A DNA stretch of 64,000 nucleotides from Vicinamibacterales bacterium (GTDB lineage Bacteria > Acidobacteriota > Vicinamibacteria > Vicinamibacterales > 2-12-FULL-66-21), in the NCBI GenBank assembly GCA_035699745.1, contig DASSPH010000104.1, forward strand, positions 47,005 through 111,004. The letters run 5' to 3'. Positions 32,548-40,217 of the stretch are shown here, one piece after another. Numbering within the stretch: position 1 is the first letter of the stretch; every line of letters begins with the position of its first letter. Below the pieces are notes generated by a model, which did not search any database, had not been told where the DNA came from, and was given only the letters and a program-made list of their open reading frames with translations. The translations under genes and the position numbers were made by a program.

Positions 32548-34242
32548 CTACTTCTCGATCAGGTAGCGCTGCAGGACCAGGGCATCCAGACCGGACTGAT
32601 AGAAGCAGTCGATCGCGTCGCCTGGTGTTTCGACGAGCGGCATTCCGTTGATGTTGAGCGACGTGTTCAGCACGAGCGGAACGCCGGAGAGCTGGTCGAA
32701 CTCGCTGATGATGGCATGGAAGGACGGGTTGGAGGCGCGCGATACGGTCTGCAGCCGACCGGTGCCGTCGAAGTGAACCACGCCGGGGACCCGGCTCTCC
32801 CACCCGGCGCGGAACGGCAGCACGCGCTCCATGAAGTACGACGTCTGCCGATCCGCTCCCTCGAAGACCTCCGCCTGACGCTCTTCGAGCACCGCCGGCG
32901 CGAACGGCCGGAACGCCTCACGATACTTCACCGTCGCGTTGACCAGGTCCTTCACGTCCGCTCGCGTCGGATCGGCCAGGATGCTGCGGTTGCCGAGCGC
33001 CCGCTGCCCGAATTCGCTCCCCCCCTGAAACAGCGCGACGATGCGCCCGTCGCGGATCAGGCGGGCGACGGCGGCGGGCATGCCGTGAAGCTCGGTGAAG
33101 CGCAGCTTGCGCCGCCGCAGCTCGGCGGCGATCTCGCCGTCCGAGTAGGTGCGGCCGAAGTAGTTGTGGCGGCAGGGGCGGGACACCTCCTGGCGGAGCA
33201 CGCCGCGCAGCCCATGAAACGCGGCGCCCATGCTGATGCCCGTGTCGTCAGGACTGCCGCCGACGAAGACCTCCCGGTACGGGGTGCGGTCGAGAACCTT
33301 CCCGTTCAGCACCGAGTTCATGAAGAAGCCGCCGGCGGCCACGAGGCGCTCGCCGCGCGTCTCCTGGTGCAGCGCATTCAGGACCGCGAAGGTCGTTTCC
33401 TCCACGACCCGCTGCACGGCGGCCACGATGTCGTAGTCGCGCTGGCCGGGCTCGGCGTCGCGGGCGACGGGCTCGCCGAGCAGTTCGCACAACCGGCGGG
33501 CGAACAGGCGGGGGGTGAACGGCAGGTGATACTCGAAGTACGACAGATCCACGTGGAAGTCGAGTCCCTCCACGCGGATGAGCGGGCGGATGACGCGATA
33601 GTAGCGGTCGCTGTCGCCGAGCGAGGCGAGCGCCATCACCTTCCATTCGTCGCTGTACGGACGAAACCCGAGGAAGTCGGTGAACGCGGCATAGAAGAGC
33701 CCGAGCGAATGCGGGGTCGGGTAGGTGCGCCGGATGCGCAGCCCGCCGCCATCCATCGAGCCGGCGAGGCCGCAGGTGTGCTCGCCGAACCCGTCGAGCA
33801 CGAGCACGTCCGCGGCATCGAAACCGGACGGATAGAACACGCTGGCGGCGTGCGCGGCGTGATGATCCACGAAGTGGATCTGCAGCGTGGAGTCCGCCAG
33901 CGTCAGCGACTGCGAGACGTCGTGAACCGGCGCGCCGCTCATCGCCGCCAGTTCGTTCAGCGCGAGGTAGCTGATCTTGCCCCGGTTCTGCATCGCGTCG
34001 AACAGCGTGCGGTCCGACCGTCCGATGTAGAACCGCGGATGCCAGCCGACGAAGGCGTGGGTCACGTCCGCGAACGAGAGGCCGGCCGCATCGCAGCAAT
34101 AGCGAATCGCCCGGGTCGGGAAGGCCTTGTCCTGCTTCACCCGGCTGAGCCGCTCTTCGCAAATGGCCGCGCGCAGGGCGCCGCCCACGAAGAGGCTGGC
34201 GGACGAGTGGAACCCCGAGCAGTTGATCCCGAGAACGGCCAT
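32548..34242 (-). CDS. O-carbamoyltransferase (NodU/CmcH/TobZ family)
   Basis: This 564-residue enzyme transfers a carbamoyl group from carbamoyl phosphate via carbamoyl-AMP to a hydroxyl. The N-terminal Kae1-like domain has LGINCSGFHSSASLF and the metal site DHHAAHAAS. The C-terminal YrdC-like part has GSEFGQRALGNRSIL and YREAFRPFAPAVLEE. Family length is 550-620, so it is complete. In this family products are Nod factors, antibiotics or modified surface sugars. The two methyltransferase genes follow at 3 bp and by overlap. No glycosyltransferase or PKS/NRPS gene lies nearby, so the acceptor is unknown. Confidence 0.93.
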   Translation of the reverse strand: MAVLGINCSGFHSSASLFVGGALRAAICEERLSRVKQDKAFPTRAIRYCCDAAGLSFADVTHAFVGWHPRFYIGRSDRTLFDAMQNRGKISYLALNELAAMSGAPVHDVSQSLTLADSTLQIHFVDHHAAHAASVFYPSGFDAADVLVLDGFGEHTCGLAGSMDGGGLRIRRTYPTPHSLGLFYAAFTDFLGFRPYSDEWKVMALASLGDSDRYYRVIRPLIRVEGLDFHVDLSYFEYHLPFTPRLFARRLCELLGEPVARDAEPGQRDYDIVAAVQRVVEETTFAVLNALHQETRGERLVAAGGFFMNSVLNGKVLDRTPYREVFVGGSPDDTGISMGAAFHGLRGVLRQEVSRPCRHNYFGRTYSDGEIAAELRRRKLRFTELHGMPAAVARLIRDGRIVALFQGGSEFGQRALGNRSILADPTRADVKDLVNATVKYREAFRPFAPAVLEERQAEVFEGADRQTSYFMERVLPFRAGWESRVPGVVHFDGTGRLQTVSRASNPSFHAIISEFDQLSGVPLVLNTSLNINGMPLVETPGDAIDCFYQSGLDALVLQRYLIEK

Positions 34243-34249
34243 GAGGCCT

Positions 34250-34255
34250 AGTATA
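34250..34255 (-). promoter_or_regulatory. -10 box of the carbamoyltransferase cassette (leaderless)
   Basis: TATACT on the minus strand is followed by 7 nt (AGGCCTC) and the ATG at 34242. It overlaps the lipA -10 box on the opposite strand. Confidence 0.55.
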
Positions 34256-34259
34256 AAAT
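34254..34259 (+). promoter_or_regulatory. -10 box of lipA (leaderless)
   Basis: TAAAAT is followed by 7 nt (TGAAGGG) and TTG at 34267. The in-frame stop at 34249-34251 forbids any earlier start than ATT 34258, which supports TTG as the start codon. Confidence 0.5.
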
Positions 34260-34266
34260 TGAAGGG

Positions 34267-35199
34267 TTGGCCACCGCCCCTCTCAATTTCATCCGCGGCC
34301 GCAAGAAGCGCAGCGACGGCAGCGCGGATGTCCCTCGGCAGCCGAAGCCGGAATGGCTCAAGGTCCGGGCGCCCGGCTCCGAAAACTATCACCGGCTGAA
34401 GGGACTGATGCGCGGCCTGGGGCTGCACACCGTCTGCGAGGAGGCGAACTGCCCGAACATCGGCGAGTGCTGGCACCACGGCACCGCGACGTTCATGATC
34501 CTCGGCAGCACGTGCACGCGGTCGTGCGGCTACTGCAACGTGACGCACGGCACGCCGCTGGCGCCCGACGATCAGGAGCCGGTGAACGTCGCCAGCGCGA
34601 TCCACGCACTCGCCCTCAACTACGTCGTCGTCACGTCGGTCGACCGGGACGACCTTCCCGACTTCGGCGCCGGACAGTTCGCGCGCACGATCGCCGAGAC
34701 GCGGGCGCGCATCCCGGCATGCCGGATCGAAGTGCTGATCCCCGACTTCCAGGGAGACGACGCGGCGCTGCGGACCGTGATCGAGGCGCGCCCCGACGTG
34801 CTGAACCACAACATCGAAACCGTTCCGCGCCTCTATCGCACCGCCCGTCCGGGCGGCCGGTACCCGCGCGCGCTCGAGGTGCTGAGCCGGACGCGGCGAC
34901 TCGCCCCGTCGATGGCGACGAAGTCAGGGTTGATGGTCGGCCTCGGCGAAGCGTGGGACGAGGTGGTCGCCACGCTGAAGGATCTGCGCGCGGCCGACGT
35001 GAACATCGTGACCATCGGCCAGTACCTGCGTCCGTCGCTGGCCAACCTGCCGATGGTCCGCTATTACACGCCGTCGGAGTTCGCCGAGCTCAAGCGGATC
35101 GCCCTCGAGCTGGGCTTCGGCCACGTCGAGTCCGGTCCGCTCGTCCGCAGTTCCTACCATGCGCACGAACAGGCGGAATCGTTCGAAGCGACCCGCTAG
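34267..35199 (+). CDS. lipA: Lipoyl synthase
   Basis: This 310-residue radical-SAM enzyme inserts sulfur into octanoyl groups to form lipoate on E2 and GcvH proteins. The auxiliary cluster motif CEEANCPNIGEC (C-x4-C-x5-C) and the radical-SAM motif CTRSCGYC (C-x3-C-x2-C) are both intact, as is GLGE in the SAM region and the C-terminal VRSSYHA that ligates the auxiliary cluster by Ser. A TTG start is used; no ATG is available before the conserved core. It lies near the pyruvate dehydrogenase genes whose E2 it would lipoylate. It is divergent from the carbamoyltransferase gene. Confidence 0.95.
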   Translation: MATAPLNFIRGRKKRSDGSADVPRQPKPEWLKVRAPGSENYHRLKGLMRGLGLHTVCEEANCPNIGECWHHGTATFMILGSTCTRSCGYCNVTHGTPLAPDDQEPVNVASAIHALALNYVVVTSVDRDDLPDFGAGQFARTIAETRARIPACRIEVLIPDFQGDDAALRTVIEARPDVLNHNIETVPRLYRTARPGGRYPRALEVLSRTRRLAPSMATKSGLMVGLGEAWDEVVATLKDLRAADVNIVTIGQYLRPSLANLPMVRYYTPSEFAELKRIALELGFGHVESGPLVRSSYHAHEQAESFEATR

Positions 35200-35235
35200 A
35201 GATTTCCAAATTCCCAATTTCCAGATTTCCACATT
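35200..35235. repeat. Short AATTTCC-type tandem repeat after lipA
   Basis: Four to five degenerate units of ATTTCC/AATTCCC follow the lipA stop, AT-rich against the surrounding composition. A 12-bp palindrome CCCTGCGCAGGG follows at 35264-35275, just before the next gene. Either could help end lipA transcription. Confidence 0.4.
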
Positions 35236-35281
35236 CTGCTGAGGTCGCTCGGTTTGCAGTCTGCCCTGCGCAGGGGGACCG

Positions 35282-35806
35282 ATGCGGAACCATGTTTCTC
35301 ACCTGGCCGTCGCGATTCTGACCGCCGCGATCGGCATCGCCTGCACGGGACGCAGCAACGCGGTCGACAACGAGCGCACCGAGCAGAGCGGCGGCGCGCG
35401 CGGCCTCAACCAGCGGGTGTCGCTGGAAGGGTGCGTCGAGGCGGCGCCGGGCCCGAACGCGTGGGTGCTGCGCCACGTCGCCGAAGTGCCGCCGGCGCAG
35501 CAGCCGCAGGGGCAGGAGCGGATGGAACACGCGCCGCTGGTCCCGCGCGGATCCTGGGTGCGGCTGGTGTCGGGCAACGACGATCTGAACGAGTTCCTCG
35601 GCAAGCGGGTGACGCTCACCGGGCACGTGCGCGACGCCGGCGGGAACACGATCGGCACGTCGGGGCAGTCGTCGCCGATGCCGCGCGCCGGCGAAGCCAA
35701 CGGCCAGGCGCCGCAGGTGGCGGTGGAGCAGGTCAAGGAGCTGGAGAGCCCGAGCGGCACGTGTCAGCAGCGGCTGGGTGATACCGCGCGGCCGACGGGT
35801 AAGTAG
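35282..35806 (+). CDS. Putative lipoprotein of unknown function
   Basis: This 174-residue protein has a signal sequence with lipobox IGIAC-T (Cys21). The mature part includes QRVSLEGCVEAAPGPNAWVLRHV and GSWVRLVSGNDDLNEFLGKRVTLTGHV, alternating strands that resemble an OB-like barrel; small acidobacterial lipoproteins with the pattern 'VtLeGCv...G..Vrvtg' are common but uncharacterised. Two further Cys (the GC and the GTC near the C-terminus) could form a disulfide. The stop codon directly abuts the left end of the repeat element at 35807. I cannot give a function. Confidence 0.65.
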   Translation: MRNHVSHLAVAILTAAIGIACTGRSNAVDNERTEQSGGARGLNQRVSLEGCVEAAPGPNAWVLRHVAEVPPAQQPQGQERMEHAPLVPRGSWVRLVSGNDDLNEFLGKRVTLTGHVRDAGGNTIGTSGQSSPMPRAGEANGQAPQVAVEQVKELESPSGTCQQRLGDTARPTGK

Positions 35807-35927
35807 AAACGGGGACTGTCCCCATTTCCCGGTCGGACACGCCTCAGGCGCGCGGAAATCAACCCAATTTCGTTGGCCGTGCCCGTAACTCATTGAACGG
35901 AGCCGGAAAATGGGGACAGTCCCCGTT
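35807..35927. repeat. MITE/REP-like element, copy 2
   Basis: Near-perfect inverted arms (35807-35832 and 35903-35927) again begin AAACGGGGACTGTCCCC and end with GGGGACAGTCCCCGTT. The 70-bp interior differs from copy 1. The left arm starts at the base after the lipoprotein stop, and the right arm provides the T-T of the amtB TAA stop, exactly as in copy 1 with YceI. The two copies therefore share insertion position relative to convergent genes. Confidence 0.85.
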
Positions 35928-37272
35928 ATTTTCCGAACAGCTCGCCCTGCAACGACTCGTAGGCGGCGCGTACGCCGCGGCTGCTGACGGTCTCGTCGTG
36001 CTGCGTGATGTCGAGACCGATCAGCTCCTGGTTCTCCGACACGCGAAGCGGAATGATGGCGTCGGTGACGCGGAACAGGATCCACGACCCGACGAACGCG
36101 TACGGCGCGGCAATCGCCAGCGTCAGCAGCTGCACGAAGAACACGTCGGTGCGGCCGTGAATCAGCCCGACCTGCGCCGCGAAGACGCCGGTCGCGACCA
36201 TCCCGACCATCCCGCCGACGCCGTGACAGGGAAACACGTCCAGGGTGTCGTCCAGCGTCGAGCGCGACTTCCAGTGCACCGCGATGTTGCTGATGATGCT
36301 CGACAGCGTGCCGATCGCGATGCTCTGCGCCACCGACACGTAACCCGCCGCCGGAGTGATCGCCACCAGCCCGACGACCGCGCCGATGCAGGCGCCGAGC
36401 GCCGACGCCTTCCGCCGGCGCAGCACGTCGAAGGCGATCCAGGCCAGCGCCGACGCGGCCGATGCCGTGTTCGTCGTCGCGAACGCCAGCGCCGCCTGCT
36501 CCGAGGCGGCCAGCGCCGAACCGGCGTTGAAGCCGAACCAGCCGAACCACAGCATGCCGGTGCCCAGGATCACGAACGGGATGTTGGCCGGCACGTGCGC
36601 CGCGCCGGTTTCGTGCAGCTTGCGCCGGCCGAGCACGATCGCCCCCGCGAGCGCCGCCATGCCGGCGGAGGTGTGCACGACCGTGCCGCCGGCGAAATCC
36701 AGCGCGCCCCATCTGCGCAAGAAGCCGTCCGGGTGCCACGTGGCATGCGCCAGCGGCGCGTAGATGAACAGGCTGAACAGCGCCATGAACACCACGTACG
36801 CCCAGAAGCGCACGCGCTCGGCGAACGATCCGGTGATCAGCGCCGGCGTGATGATCGCGAACTTCAAATGGAACAGCGCGAACACCAGAAGCGGGATCGT
36901 CGGCGCCAGGCCGGGATGCGTCGCCGTCCCGACGTGCCGGAACATGAAAAAGGTCGCCGGATTGCCGATCACCCCGCCGATGCTGTCGCCGAACGCCAGG
37001 CTGAAGCCGACGACCACCCAGAGCACGCTGATCACGATCATCGCGATCAGGCTCTGGAGCATCGTCGAAATGACGTTCTTCTTCTGCACCATCCCGCCGT
37101 AGAAGAACGACAGGCCCGGCGTCATCAGCAGCACCAGGCCCGCCGCCGTCATCATCCAGGCGAGATCGCCCGCATTGATCGGACCGCCGGTGACGACGGG
37201 ATCGGCGGGAGGCACGATCACCGCGAGCGCGGTGATCACCAGGAGGATCGCCAGCGGGAAACTGCGCCGCAT
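35926..37272 (-). CDS. amtB: Ammonium transporter (Amt/Mep/Rh family)
   Basis: This 448-residue membrane protein has an N-terminal signal-like helix and eleven further helices. FFYGGMVQKKNVISTMLQS is the Amt signature, the pore twin histidines are in VVHTSAGMAAL and FPCHGVGGMVGM, and the AFVGSWILF helix closes the fold. It ends with a 40-residue cytoplasmic tail (ITQHDETVSSRGVRAAYES) as in trimeric AmtB regulated by GlnK. No glnK gene is adjacent. A CATAAT box 8 nt before the ATG suggests a leaderless or near-leaderless start. Its TAA stop falls on the edge of the repeat element. Confidence 0.95.
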   Translation of the reverse strand: MRRSFPLAILLVITALAVIVPPADPVVTGGPINAGDLAWMMTAAGLVLLMTPGLSFFYGGMVQKKNVISTMLQSLIAMIVISVLWVVVGFSLAFGDSIGGVIGNPATFFMFRHVGTATHPGLAPTIPLLVFALFHLKFAIITPALITGSFAERVRFWAYVVFMALFSLFIYAPLAHATWHPDGFLRRWGALDFAGGTVVHTSAGMAALAGAIVLGRRKLHETGAAHVPANIPFVILGTGMLWFGWFGFNAGSALAASEQAALAFATTNTASAASALAWIAFDVLRRRKASALGACIGAVVGLVAITPAAGYVSVAQSIAIGTLSSIISNIAVHWKSRSTLDDTLDVFPCHGVGGMVGMVATGVFAAQVGLIHGRTDVFFVQLLTLAIAAPYAFVGSWILFRVTDAIIPLRVSENQELIGLDITQHDETVSSRGVRAAYESLQGELFGK

Positions 37273-37280
37273 GGCGACGC

Positions 37281-37286
37281 ATTATG
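37281..37286 (-). promoter_or_regulatory. Possible -10 box of amtB
   Basis: CATAAT on the minus strand lies 8 nt before the ATG at 37272. No ribosome binding site is visible in the 8 nt. Confidence 0.35.
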
Positions 37287-37291
37287 GCCGA

Positions 37292-38734
37292 TCAGGAGCG
37301 CTTTGGCCGATAAACGTGCGTCGCGTGGCCATAGAAGACTTCGGCGGCTTCCATGACCGTTTCAGACAGGGTCGGGTGGGGATGGATGGTCATCGCCATG
37401 TCCTGCGCCGTCGCGCCCATCTCGACCGCGAGCACGCCTTCCGAGATCAGCTCGCCGGCTCCCGGGCCGCAGATGCCGACGCCGAGGACACGCTGGCTCT
37501 CCGGGTGGATGATCAGCTTGGTCACGCCGTCGGTGCGGCCGAGCGAGATGGCGCGCCCCGACGCGCCCCACGGGAACTTCGCGATCGCCACCTCGATGCC
37601 CTGCTTCTGCGCCTCGGTTTCGGTCAGTCCGGTCCAGGCGATCTCCGGATCAGTGAAGACCACCGCCGGAATCGCCGCGGGGGCGAACTCGACGTTGCGA
37701 TCCCCGGCGATGGCGTCGACGGCCGCGCGCCCCTCGTGTGACGCCTTGTGCGCCAGCATCGGCTCGCCGGCGACGTCGCCGATCGCGTAGATGTTCGACT
37801 CGCCGGTCCTGCGGCTCTTGTCGGTGACGATGAAGCCGCGCTTGTCGACTTCGATGCGGAGCTTGTCGAGCCCGGGGATGTTCGCGTTGGGACGCCGGCC
37901 GATCGACACGAGGACGCGATCGAACGTCTGATCGCCGGTCTTCCCTTCGCCTTCCCGGCCCGATCCCGTCGCTCCCTCGAACGTCACGGCGATGCCGTCG
38001 TTCACCTCTCGCATGCCGGTCACTTTCGTGTTCAACCAGACCGCCTCGCAGATCTCGCCGATCCGCTTGGCCAGGATGTTCACGAGATCGCGATCGGCGC
38101 CGGGCAGCAGGCCTCCGGTCATTTCGACGACGCTGACCTTGCTGCCGAGCGCGGCGTACACGCTGCCCAGCTCGAGGCCGATATAGCCGCCGCCGACGAC
38201 CAGCAGCGACCCGGGGATGTCCGGCAGATCGAGCGCGCCGGTCGAGTCCATCAGCCGCGGGCTGTCGATCGACAGTCCCGGAATCTTCGTCGGCACCGAG
38301 CCGGTGGCGATGATGCAGTGCTCGAAGGTCAGCGTCTCCCTGCCGCCGTCGACCTTGTCGATGTCCAGCGTGCGCGCATCGCGGAACGACGCCAGGCCCT
38401 GCACGTGCTGGACCTTCCGCAGGTTGCGCACCTGGCCGGCGCCCGCGGTGAGCTGGCCGACGACCTTGTTCTTGAAGTCGCGCAGTTTGGCGAGGTCGAT
38501 CCGCGGCTTGTCGAAACTGACGCCGAAATCGGCGGCGTGCGACGACTCGGTGATGACGTTGGCCACGTGCAGCAGCGCCTTGGACGGGATGCAGCCGCGG
38601 TACACGCACACGCCCCCCGGGTTCTTCTCCGGATCGACGAGCGTGACCTTCATGCCGCGGTCGGCGGCGTAGAACGCGGCGGCGTACCCGCCGGGGCCGG
38701 CGCCGATTACGACAAGCTGTGTAGATATCGCCAT
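37292..38734 (-). CDS. lpdA: Dihydrolipoyl dehydrogenase (E3)
   Basis: This 480-residue flavoprotein reoxidises the lipoyl groups of E2 with NAD+. The FAD motif is VIGAGPGGYAAAFYAA; the redox disulfide is Cys43-x4-Cys48 (GVCVYRGCIPSKALLH, where most relatives have CxNxGC); the NAD motif is VVGGGYIGLELGSVYAALG; and the C-terminal HPHPTLSETVMEA holds the catalytic His-Glu. It lies 43 bp downstream of aceF on the same strand and should serve the pyruvate dehydrogenase complex. The family-length C-terminal dimer domain is intact. Confidence 0.96.
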   Translation of the reverse strand: MAISTQLVVIGAGPGGYAAAFYAADRGMKVTLVDPEKNPGGVCVYRGCIPSKALLHVANVITESSHAADFGVSFDKPRIDLAKLRDFKNKVVGQLTAGAGQVRNLRKVQHVQGLASFRDARTLDIDKVDGGRETLTFEHCIIATGSVPTKIPGLSIDSPRLMDSTGALDLPDIPGSLLVVGGGYIGLELGSVYAALGSKVSVVEMTGGLLPGADRDLVNILAKRIGEICEAVWLNTKVTGMREVNDGIAVTFEGATGSGREGEGKTGDQTFDRVLVSIGRRPNANIPGLDKLRIEVDKRGFIVTDKSRRTGESNIYAIGDVAGEPMLAHKASHEGRAAVDAIAGDRNVEFAPAAIPAVVFTDPEIAWTGLTETEAQKQGIEVAIAKFPWGASGRAISLGRTDGVTKLIIHPESQRVLGVGICGPGAGELISEGVLAVEMGATAQDMAMTIHPHPTLSETVMEAAEVFYGHATHVYRPKRS

Positions 38735-38777
38735 TGTGCTGATGCCGGCACGCCCGCCCGAGGGTCGGGTCTGCCGG

Positions 38778-40217
38778 TCAAAGGGCTAGAACGAACGGCT
38801 GCTCGAACGCGTCGGCGACCCACCGCAGGAACCGCGCCGCGTCGGCGCCATCGATCACGCGATGGTCGTACGAGAGGGAGAGCGGCAGCATGAGGCGCGG
38901 CTGGAACGTCTGGCCGTCCCAGACCGGCTCGTACGAGCCGCGCGAGATGCCGAGGATCGCGACTTCCGGCCAGTTGACGATCGGGGTGAAGCCGATGCCG
39001 CCGATGCCGCCGAGATTCGAGATGGTGATGACGCCGCCCGACATCTCATCGAGGGTCAGCTTGCCGGCACGTGCCTTCTCCGACACCTTCGCCAGCTCCG
39101 CCGACAGGTCGATGATGCCCTTCCTGTCGACGTCGCGGATGACGGCGACGAGCAGGCCGCGTTCGGTATCGACGGCGACGCCGATGTGCGCGAACTTCTT
39201 GTAAATCAGCTGCCCCTGCGCCATGTCCAGCGAGGCGGCGAACTGCGGGAACTTCTTCACCGCCCCGGCGAGCACCTTCAGCGCAATGGCGGTGACGGTG
39301 AGCTTGCCGCCCGCCTTCTCGGCCATCGGCGAATACTTCCGGCGCAGCTCCTCGAGGGCGGTGATGTCTGCCTTGTCGTGCTGCGTGACGTGGGGAATCG
39401 CGGTCCACGCGTAACCGAGGTGCTCGGCGGTCTTGCGGCGGATGTTGGTGATTGGCTTGCGCTCGACCTCGCCCCAGCGCGCGAAGTCGGGAAGCTGCGG
39501 CGCGGGACCGCCGGCCGGCGCCTGCGCCCCGCCGGCGCCCGAGGACAACGCCTGCCGCACGAAGGCCTGCACGTCTTCGGCGCTGATCCGGCCGTTCGGT
39601 CCGCTGCCGGTGACCTGGCGGATGTCGACGCCCAGCTCGCGGGCGATGCGGCGCACCGAGGGGGCGGCCGCCGGCGCGGGGCCTTCGGGGGCGGGCGCTG
39701 CCGCTTCCGCGGGTGCGCTCGGCTGCGGCTGCGGCCGGGCGCCGCGGGCGATGTCGACCACCTTCTGGCGCGGCGCCTCGACCGGGCCCGGCGACGGCGC
39801 GGTCTGGCTCGGCGCAGGAGCCTCGACGGGCCCCGGTGCAGGCGCTCCGGCGGACGCTGACTCGCGCTGCGGCGTCGCCGCCTGACTGAGTCCGCCTTCT
39901 TCCGGCGCTCCTTCCGGCTGGGCTTTCGGCTTCGCAGGCTCCCCCGCCGCCGGCTCGGCCGCCCCTTTGCCCTCCGTGGCGTTCTTCGCGTCGACCGTGA
40001 AGATCGTCTGCCCGACCTTCACCTTCTCCCCCTGCTTGACCTTGACGTCCTGCACGGTGCCGGCGACCGACGACGGCACTTCGATGGTCGCCTTGTCGGT
40101 TTCGAGCTCGAGGACCGGCTGGTCGTTGGCGACGGAGTCGCCGGGCTTGACCAGGACGCGCATGACGTCGCCGGCGGTGATGTTCTCGCCCAGTTCGGGC
40201 AGCTTGAACTCAATCAT
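38778..40217 (-). CDS. aceF: Pyruvate dehydrogenase E2, dihydrolipoamide acetyltransferase
   Basis: This 479-residue protein has one lipoyl domain (residues 1-75, lipoylated Lys42 in ETDKATIEV), a long Ala/Pro/Glu linker (about 80-170), a peripheral-subunit-binding domain ([19 protein letters not shown]) and the catalytic domain ending [15 protein letters not shown] with the active His and Asp. A single lipoyl domain contrasts with three in E. coli. The ATG overlaps the aceE stop (40214-40217); the frame is open farther upstream inside aceE but without homology. It forms the core of the complex with AceE and LpdA. Confidence 0.95.
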   Translation of the reverse strand: MIEFKLPELGENITAGDVMRVLVKPGDSVANDQPVLELETDKATIEVPSSVAGTVQDVKVKQGEKVKVGQTIFTVDAKNATEGKGAAEPAAGEPAKPKAQPEGAPEEGGLSQAATPQRESASAGAPAPGPVEAPAPSQTAPSPGPVEAPRQKVVDIARGARPQPQPSAPAEAAAPAPEGPAPAAAPSVRRIARELGVDIRQVTGSGPNGRISAEDVQAFVRQALSSGAGGAQAPAGGPAPQLPDFARWGEVERKPITNIRRKTAEHLGYAWTAIPHVTQHDKADITALEELRRKYSPMAEKAGGKLTVTAIALKVLAGAVKKFPQFAASLDMAQGQLIYKKFAHIGVAVDTERGLLVAVIRDVDRKGIIDLSAELAKVSEKARAGKLTLDEMSGGVITISNLGGIGGIGFTPIVNWPEVAILGISRGSYEPVWDGQTFQPRLMLPLSLSYDHRVIDGADAARFLRWVADAFEQPFVLAL

